In this document: piece by piece, positions 40,824-45,602 of the stretch
Position numbering within the stretch: the first letter of the stretch is position 1
Layout of the letters: each line of letters starts with the position of its first letter
Assembly (NCBI GenBank): GCA_947481635.1
Contig: CANKHJ010000013.1
Location: 1 to 45,602, forward strand
From: Bradyrhizobiaceae bacterium
GTDB taxonomy: Bacteria; Pseudomonadota; Alphaproteobacteria; Rhizobiales; Xanthobacteraceae
Length of the DNA stretch: 45,602 nucleotides
Direction: 5' to 3'
Position numbers and translations under genes: made by a program
The notes under the pieces: generated by a model
The model's database searches: none
What the model was told of the DNA's origin: nothing
The model's input: only the letters and a program-made list of their open reading frames with translations

Positions 40824-41813
40824 ATGGTCGAGATCACCAGACGACAATTCAATATCGGCGCATCCGCCCTGGCGTCCGCCCCGATGGTGAGCGCGCTATC
40901 GGCGCCGGCTTTGGCGCAGGCCTATCCGTCGCAGGATATCCACCTGATCTGCGCATTCCCGCCGGGCAGCGGCGCGGACATCATTGTGCGCTATTTCTCC
41001 GAGCGGATGAAGCAGGTCACCGGCCGTACCACGCTGGTCGAGAACAAGGCCGGCGCGTCCGGCAATATCGCCACCGAACACATTGCCCGCGCCAAGCCGG
41101 ATGGCCACACCATCATGATCCATGGCGGGACGGCGTTGTCCGCCAACATGCATCTGTTCCGCAAGCCGCCGGTGGACGTCGCCAAGGCGGTGCAGATCGC
41201 CGCGACGACCCATCGCCAGTCGACCATGCTGGTGGTGGACCCAAGCAAGCCCTGGAAGGACGTGGCCGAGTTGACCGCCGCGATGAAAGAGAAGGGCGAG
41301 AAAGGCAGCTACGCGATCTCCAACACCATCGGCAAGGTGATGGGCGCGATCTATAAGAAGCAGGCCGGATTGAACGCGATCGAGGTGCCTTATAAGTCCA
41401 CAACGGATACGCTGAACGATCTGAAGAGCGGCGCGGTCGACTACGCGTTCCATGACAACACGAGTTCGATCGCCTACGAGCGTCAGGGCCGCGCGCGCAT
41501 CCTTGCGATCAGCACGACGGCACGGCTGCAATCGGCGCCGCAATATCCGACCATGACGGAACAGGGCTTTCCGATGGATCTGGTGGGATGGTGGGCGGCG
41601 ATCGTGCCCGCGACAACGCCGCGGCCGATCGTCGACCAGATCAATGCCTGGATCAAAGAGATCACCAGCAGCGAGGAAGGCAAGAAATTCCTCGCCAGCA
41701 TCGCCAGCGATCCCTGGCAGACCACGCCGGACGAAGGACAAGCCTTTCTGCGCGCGCAGGTCGACCAATGGGGCGTATGGATCCGCGAGGCGAATATCGA
41801 GCCGTTGGGATAA
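40824..41813 (+). CDS. Bug/TctC-family solute-binding protein with twin-arginine signal
   Basis: A periplasmic binding protein of the tripartite tricarboxylate transporter type, 329 residues. The twin-arginine signal ITRRQFNIGASAL is followed by a hydrophobic stretch and likely cleavage after ALAQA (about residue 32). The mature protein starts YPSQDIHLICAFPPGSGADIIVRYF and contains PDGHTIMIHG, hallmarks of Bug proteins. Such proteins bind carboxylates such as citrate, aromatic acids or nicotinate. Matching TctA/TctB membrane genes are absent, as is common for Bug proteins. It is followed after 50 bases by a second, only distantly related Bug gene. Confidence 0.92.
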   Translation: MVEITRRQFNIGASALASAPMVSALSAPALAQAYPSQDIHLICAFPPGSGADIIVRYFSERMKQVTGRTTLVENKAGASGNIATEHIARAKPDGHTIMIHGGTALSANMHLFRKPPVDVAKAVQIAATTHRQSTMLVVDPSKPWKDVAELTAAMKEKGEKGSYAISNTIGKVMGAIYKKQAGLNAIEVPYKSTTDTLNDLKSGAVDYAFHDNTSSIAYERQGRARILAISTTARLQSAPQYPTMTEQGFPMDLVGWWAAIVPATTPRPIVDQINAWIKEITSSEEGKKFLASIASDPWQTTPDEGQAFLRAQVDQWGVWIREANIEPLG

Positions 41814-41863
41814 GCGTCGAAGCCGTCACGGGTCGGCGCCGGCTGAGGACGCAAAAGGGGATA

Positions 41864-42841
41864 ATGATGAGATCGCTCGCTCGCGTCACGGCGCTGTTCG
41901 CCGCATTTTGCTGTGCGTTCGTTGTCCAGGCTTCACCTGCAAGGGCGGCTTTCCCCGAACGGCCGATCCGCTTGATCGTCTCATTCCCCGCCGGAGGTCT
42001 CGGCGATGCGGTCGGGCGGATCCTGGCCGAAGGGCTGACCACGCGCACCGGCACAACCTTCGTCGTCGAGAATCAAGGCGGTGCTGCCGGCACGATCGGC
42101 GCGGCGATGGCGGCGCGCGCGACGCCGGATGGCTACACCATGCTGGTCTCGGCGCTGAGCGTGTTCGCGATCGTTCCAAACATGCGCAAGGTCGATTTCG
42201 ATCCGCTCAAGGACCTCAAGCCGATCGCGCGGCTCGGCGAGTCGCTGCGCGCCTTTGCTATTCATCCCAAGCTGCCGGTCAAGACGCTGGCGGAATTCAT
42301 CGCCTATGCGAAACAGAATCCCGGCAAGCTCAATTACGGATCGGCCGGCGCCGGATCGGCGGTGCATATCCTGACCGAATCGTTCCGGCGCACCGCCGGC
42401 ATCGAGATGACCCATGTGCCGTATCGCGGCGCCGCGCCCGCGTTGCAGGGATTGCTCGCCGGCGACATCGAACTGATGATCGACACCGTGGTCATTCCGC
42501 AGATCCAGGGCGGCACGCTGCGCGGCCTCGCGGCGGTCGGCGAGAAGCGGCTGGCCGAATTGCCGGACCTGCCGACGCTCGCCGAAGCGGGCTTTCCTAC
42601 GGTCCGCACCTCCGGCTGGCAGGGATTATTCGGGCCCGCGAATCTTCCCCAAGACGTAACCGATTACTACGCGGGCCATGTCGCGGCGCTGTTCCAGGAC
42701 GAGACTTTCCGCAAGCGTCTGCTCACCGCCGGCACGATTCCAGCTTATCTCGCGCCGGCTGAATTCACCACCTATGTGCGGGACGACAACACCTACTTCG
42801 CCAAGCTGATCGCGGAAGCCGGCATCAAGCTCGTGGATTAG
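41864..42841 (+). CDS. Bug/TctC-family solute-binding protein with Sec signal
   Basis: A second tricarboxylate-transporter-type binding protein of 325 residues. It carries an ordinary Sec signal (MRSLARVTALFAAFCCAFVVQA, likely cut near ARAA) and a mature start FPERPIRLIVSFPAGGLGDAVG. PDGYTMLVSALS and NYGSAGAGSAVHI are typical of the family. Of two adjacent ATG codons, 41864 or 41867 is the start, after the ribosome site AAAAGGGG (41853-41860). An upstream in-frame extension lies inside the first Bug gene in another frame and is not coding. Its stop overlaps the stop of the converging monooxygenase gene by four bases. The ligand is unknown, probably a carboxylate. Confidence 0.92.
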   Translation: MMRSLARVTALFAAFCCAFVVQASPARAAFPERPIRLIVSFPAGGLGDAVGRILAEGLTTRTGTTFVVENQGGAAGTIGAAMAARATPDGYTMLVSALSVFAIVPNMRKVDFDPLKDLKPIARLGESLRAFAIHPKLPVKTLAEFIAYAKQNPGKLNYGSAGAGSAVHILTESFRRTAGIEMTHVPYRGAAPALQGLLAGDIELMIDTVVIPQIQGGTLRGLAAVGEKRLAELPDLPTLAEAGFPTVRTSGWQGLFGPANLPQDVTDYYAGHVAALFQDETFRKRLLTAGTIPAYLAPAEFTTYVRDDNTYFAKLIAEAGIKLVD

Positions 42842-43872
42842 TTGCTTGTCGCGCGCCGAATAACGGGCGCGACCTCGGTCGCCAGCAATTCGATCACCGC
42901 GGCGACCTTGGCGAATGGCAGCGCGCCGATGTCGATCTGAGCCATGAAGCGCTGATGTCCGAATAGTTCGTGCTCGTACAGAATCTTGTCGATGATCTGC
43001 TGCGGGCTGCCGACGAACAGCGCGCCGTCAGGGGCGGCAAGCTGGTCGTAGTCGGCGCGCGCGATCACGCGCGTGCGATATTGGCTCGGTGAATGCGCGC
43101 CGAAATAGGCCGCATAATGCGGAAAGAAATCGTCCATCGCCTGCTGCGAGGTCCTGGCCACGTGCAGGTGGCTGGAGATGCCGACCTTCAGCGCCGACGC
43201 ATCATGGCCCGCACCGATGCCGGTCTCGCGATACTGCGCAATCAGGGGAGCGAAGCGCGCCGGTGGCACGCTGATATTGGCCAGCGCCAACGGCAGGCCG
43301 AGCAGGCCGGCGCGCACCACGCTTTGCGGCGTGCCGCCGGTCCCGATCCAGACCGGCAGGCTACTGACCGGACGCGGTGCGACTGCCGCATCCTGCAACG
43401 GCGAACGGAAGCGACCCTGCCAGGTGATGCGGTCGCTGTCGTTGAGCTTGAGCAGCAGGTCGAGCGTCTCGGCGAACAACGCGTCCTGGTCGTCGAGGCT
43501 GCGGCCGAATAGTGGAAAGGATTCGGTGAATACGCCGCGGCCGGCGATGATCTCGGCGCGGCCGCCCGAGATCAGGTCGACGGTCGCGAAATCCTCGAAC
43601 ACGCGCACCGGATCGGCGGTGCTGAGGATGGTCACCGCGCTGGCCAGCCTGATGTTGCGTGTGGCCTGCGCGATCGCTCCCAGAACCACAGGCGTCGCCG
43701 ACACCGCGAAGTCGAGCCGATGATGTTCACCGACGGCGAACACGTAGAGACCCGCGGCGTCAGCGAGTTGCGCGGCGGCGATGATGTCGGCAAGGCGTTG
43801 CCGCGCGCCGAGCGGCCGGCCGTCGTCGGGCGACGGCGTTAGGTCGCCGAAGGTATAGAGGCCGATCTCCAT
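42838..43872 (-). CDS. LLM-class flavin-dependent oxidoreductase (bacterial luciferase-like)
   Basis: An FMNH2- or F420-type TIM-barrel oxidoreductase of 344 residues. It opens MEIGLYTFGDLTPSP and shows FAVGEHHRLDFAVSATP, LASAVTILSTADPVRVFEDFA and LPVWIGTGGTPQS, which match the luciferase-like monooxygenase group. The ATG at 43872 overlaps the chrA stop by a single base (TGATG); a much longer frame reaching to 45111 only passes through chrA in another frame. Family members oxidise alkanesulfonates, nitrilotriacetate or similar small molecules with a flavin reductase partner; none is visible in this window. Its pairing with a chromate transporter may reflect shared transcription only. Confidence 0.88.
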   Translation of the reverse strand: MEIGLYTFGDLTPSPDDGRPLGARQRLADIIAAAQLADAAGLYVFAVGEHHRLDFAVSATPVVLGAIAQATRNIRLASAVTILSTADPVRVFEDFATVDLISGGRAEIIAGRGVFTESFPLFGRSLDDQDALFAETLDLLLKLNDSDRITWQGRFRSPLQDAAVAPRPVSSLPVWIGTGGTPQSVVRAGLLGLPLALANISVPPARFAPLIAQYRETGIGAGHDASALKVGISSHLHVARTSQQAMDDFFPHYAAYFGAHSPSQYRTRVIARADYDQLAAPDGALFVGSPQQIIDKILYEHELFGHQRFMAQIDIGALPFAKVAAVIELLATEVAPVIRRATSN

Positions 43873-45281
43873 CACCCGAGCGCGCTCAGTAAATAGAGTG
43901 CGACACCCGCGAGGCAGCATGCCGTCAGCGTCGGGATCATCCCGATCTTGAACCAGAAGGTTGCCACCACGGCCCCGAGTGTCAGCAGCAAGGCCCAGGG
44001 ATTCACGCTCGCGAGCACCGGCATGTCGAATGAGAGGCCATAGCTGCGCACCGGCTGCACCTCGCGGAACAGCGCGTGCACTGCGAACCAGATCGTGAGG
44101 TTGAGGATCACGCCGACCACCGCCGCGGTGATCGCGGCCAATGCGCCGGCGAGCGCGCGGTTGCCGCGCATCGCTTCCATGAACGGCGCGCCGACGAAGA
44201 TCCAGAGGAAGCACGGCGCGAACGTCACCCAGGTCGCGAGCAATCCTCCGAGCGTGGCGGCCAGCAACGGTGGCAGCGCGCCGGGAGCGCGATAGGCGGC
44301 CATGAAGCCCACGAATTGCAGCACCATGATCAGCGGGCCTGGCGTGGTCTCGGCCATGCCGAGTCCGTCGAGCATTTCGCCCGGCTTGAGCCAGCCGTAA
44401 TTCTCCACTGCCTGCTGTGCGACGTAAGCCAGCACCGCGTAAGCGCCGCCGAATGTCACCATCGCCATCTTGCTGAAGAAGATCGCGATCTGGCTGAACA
44501 CATTGGCTGCGCCGAGCCAGAACACGACCGCGGCCACCGGGATCAACCACAGCGCGCCCCAGGTCAGTCCGGCACGGATCGCGCCCGACCAGGACGGGCG
44601 GGTATGCGGGGGAAGATGTTCGCCGAGCAGGCTGTCGGCATCGGACAATCCCTTGCCCGCGCCGGCGTGACCGCCGCCGGCTTCGAAGGCGCGCGATCCG
44701 GATAACGCACCGGCGAAACCGATCAGCGCCGCGCCGAACACGATCACCGGAAACGGGACGTTGAAAAAGAAGATTCCGATGTAGGCTGCCGCGGCAAGGC
44801 CAATCATCACGTTGTTCTGGAGCGCGCGCCGTCCGAGGCGAACGACGGCCTGGATCACGATCGCCAGCACCGCGGCTTTGAGGCCGAAGAACACGGCCGT
44901 CACCAGCCCAACATTGCCGAAGGCGGCGTAGACATAGCTCAGCGCCATGATGGCGATCACGCCGGGCAGGATGAACAATCCTCCCGCGATGATGCCGCCG
45001 CGCGTGCGATGCATCAACCAGCCGATATAGGTGGCAAGCTGCTGCGCCTCCGGGCCGGGAAGCAGCATGCAGTAATTCAGCGCATGCAGGAAACGACTGT
45101 CCGAGATCCATTTCTTCTCGTCGACCAGGATGCGATGCATCACCGCGATCTGGCCGGCCGGCCCGCCGAAGCTCAGCGCGGCGATGCGCAGCCAGACCCA
45201 GAACGCCTCGCGCAACGAGACGCGGGATTGCGGCGACGGGAATGGCTCGGCCGGGGCGCTCGCCGCGTTCGCGTCGCTCAC
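43872..45281 (-). CDS. chrA: Chromate transporter ChrA (CHR family)
   Basis: An integral membrane protein of 469 residues with two homologous halves of about six helices each, the long-chain CHR layout. The N-terminal half has FWVWLRIAALSFGGPAGQIAVMH and LHALNYCMLLPGPEAQQLATY. The C-terminal half repeats the pattern with FFSKMAMVTFGGAYAVLAYV and ETTPGPLIMVLQFVG. The FGGP/FGGA and LLPGPEAQQ/TPGPLIM motifs are the family signatures. It exports chromate by proton antiport and may also move sulfate-like anions. The halves are separated by a Gly/His-rich loop (GGGHAGAGKG) in the cytosol or periplasm. No ChrB regulator is seen in the window. Confidence 0.93.
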   Translation of the reverse strand: MSDANAASAPAEPFPSPQSRVSLREAFWVWLRIAALSFGGPAGQIAVMHRILVDEKKWISDSRFLHALNYCMLLPGPEAQQLATYIGWLMHRTRGGIIAGGLFILPGVIAIMALSYVYAAFGNVGLVTAVFFGLKAAVLAIVIQAVVRLGRRALQNNVMIGLAAAAYIGIFFFNVPFPVIVFGAALIGFAGALSGSRAFEAGGGHAGAGKGLSDADSLLGEHLPPHTRPSWSGAIRAGLTWGALWLIPVAAVVFWLGAANVFSQIAIFFSKMAMVTFGGAYAVLAYVAQQAVENYGWLKPGEMLDGLGMAETTPGPLIMVLQFVGFMAAYRAPGALPPLLAATLGGLLATWVTFAPCFLWIFVGAPFMEAMRGNRALAGALAAITAAVVGVILNLTIWFAVHALFREVQPVRSYGLSFDMPVLASVNPWALLLTLGAVVATFWFKIGMIPTLTACCLAGVALYLLSALG

Positions 45282-45602
45282 ATCACGCTCCGGGCGCCGA
45301 GTTTGTCAGGAATGATTGTGTTGATTGACGACATGATGCGTCCATGCGGTTGCGGGACGCGATGCTTCGGCGTGTCGCCTCGTGGGGTGATCGCATTCCC
45401 CATGCGCAAATGTTTCGCGGTCGTGGCCTGTCGTGTCAACGGGTCGGCGCAATGAAGGATTGCCCTTATTGAATAAAGCAATTTTATGGGTCATAATGAC
45501 ACATGGGCACCTCGAACAATGACGTTTTCGGCGCGTGCTTGACCGCCGTTGCGGACTGATGACCGCGTCCAACACTGATGTGTTGCCGCTGCGCCCGGTT
45601 TG
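45282..45602. other. Intergenic region upstream of chrA up to the window end
   Basis: A 321-base stretch with no recognisable complete gene. The AT-rich portion 45462-45505 may be a promoter and contains GTCAT-A-ATGAC (45490-45500). In the last 44 bases an ATG at 45559 opens a plus-strand frame (MTASNTDVLPLRPV) that runs off the end; it might be the start of the next gene, but is too short to judge. Confidence 0.45.
45559..45602 (+). CDS. Possible start of a gene continuing past the window end
   Basis: An ATG at 45559 begins an open frame of fourteen codons reaching the last base. The Thr/Ser-rich opening with Leu-Pro-Leu-Arg-Pro looks like the N-terminus of a regulator or enzyme, but there is no clear ribosome site and no domain information. 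Confidence 0.25.
   Translation, partial: MTASNTDVLPLRPV

Noticed and set aside
42838-45111. 757-codon minus-strand frame spanning the monooxygenase and most of chrA
   Set aside because: Only the last 344 codons match a family. The first part reads through chrA in a different frame and is Arg-rich; a fusion protein is not supported.
3-45602. Insertion sequences, tRNA genes, CRISPR arrays, prophage or riboswitches
   Set aside because: I found no transposase-like protein, terminal repeats, cloverleaf, regularly spaced repeats or recognisable aptamer; the TPP-enzyme genes have no leader resembling a thiamine riboswitch.

Overview
The window looks like chromosomal DNA of a metabolically versatile alphaproteobacterium of the Bradyrhizobium/Rhodopseudomonas kind. 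This is inferred from high GC content, several carbon-monoxide-dehydrogenase-like molybdenum hydroxylases, Bug-type solute-binding proteins, an AliA-like acyl-CoA ligase and a hybrid sensor kinase with an EAL regulator. I recognise no rRNA, tRNA, insertion sequence, CRISPR array or phage gene. Gene density is very high, with many start/stop overlaps of 1 to 14 bases.

Layout. (1) 1-2009: 3' part of a molybdenum-hydroxylase large subunit. (2) 2014-4507, minus: tcuB-tcuA, tricarballylate oxidation. (3) 4777-7979, plus: acyl-CoA ligase, PaaI-type thioesterase and quinone-oxidoreductase-like enzyme. (4) 7990-8910, minus: XRE-type regulator. (5) 9177-14868, plus: amidase, CoxG-like protein and a complete CoxM-CoxS-CoxL-type hydroxylase. 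(6) 14933-17736, minus: meta-cleavage-type alpha/beta hydrolase, PuuE-like NodB-fold hydrolase and LigB-type extradiol dioxygenase homologue. (7) 18164-32453, plus: a 14 kb co-directional run with a UbiD decarboxylase, a divergent dihydroorotate-dehydrogenase-like flavoprotein, a carbazole-dioxygenase-like Rieske oxygenase and its reductase, an M20-fold protein, an ABC importer with its binding protein, a two-gene thiamine-diphosphate decarboxylase, and a third CoxM-CoxS-CoxL set. (8) 32460-36076, minus: BisC-like molybdoenzyme and REC-EAL regulator, divergent from (9) a hybrid histidine kinase, 36270-38498. (10) 38610-40651, minus: LeuC/LeuD-like hydro-lyase. (11) 40824-42841, plus: two Bug-type binding proteins. 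(12) 42838-45281, minus: ChrA chromate transporter and luciferase-like monooxygenase. The last 321 bases hold no clear gene.

How the genes may work together (inference). Regions 3 to 7 look like one catabolic supercluster for an aromatic or, more likely, N-heteroaromatic compound. The importer brings in substrate. Molybdenum hydroxylases add oxygen from water at ring carbons or aldehydes. The Rieske pair adds oxygen from O2, UbiD removes a ring carboxylate, and the LigB-like protein plus the alpha/beta hydrolase could cleave and shorten the ring. The amidase and PuuE-like protein could open amide or cyclic-amide products, and the CoA ligase and thioesterase would handle acid intermediates. 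The flanking TcuAB, LeuCD-like and Bug proteins point to polycarboxylate metabolism. The substrate cannot be named from sequence alone.

Three enzymes carry unusual active sites. The M20-fold protein lacks essentially every canonical metal ligand. The dihydroorotate-dehydrogenase homologue has a cysteine in place of the class 2 catalytic serine and has lost orotate-binding asparagines. The LigB homologue has glutamine where an iron-ligand histidine is expected. These are the best candidates for undescribed chemistry.
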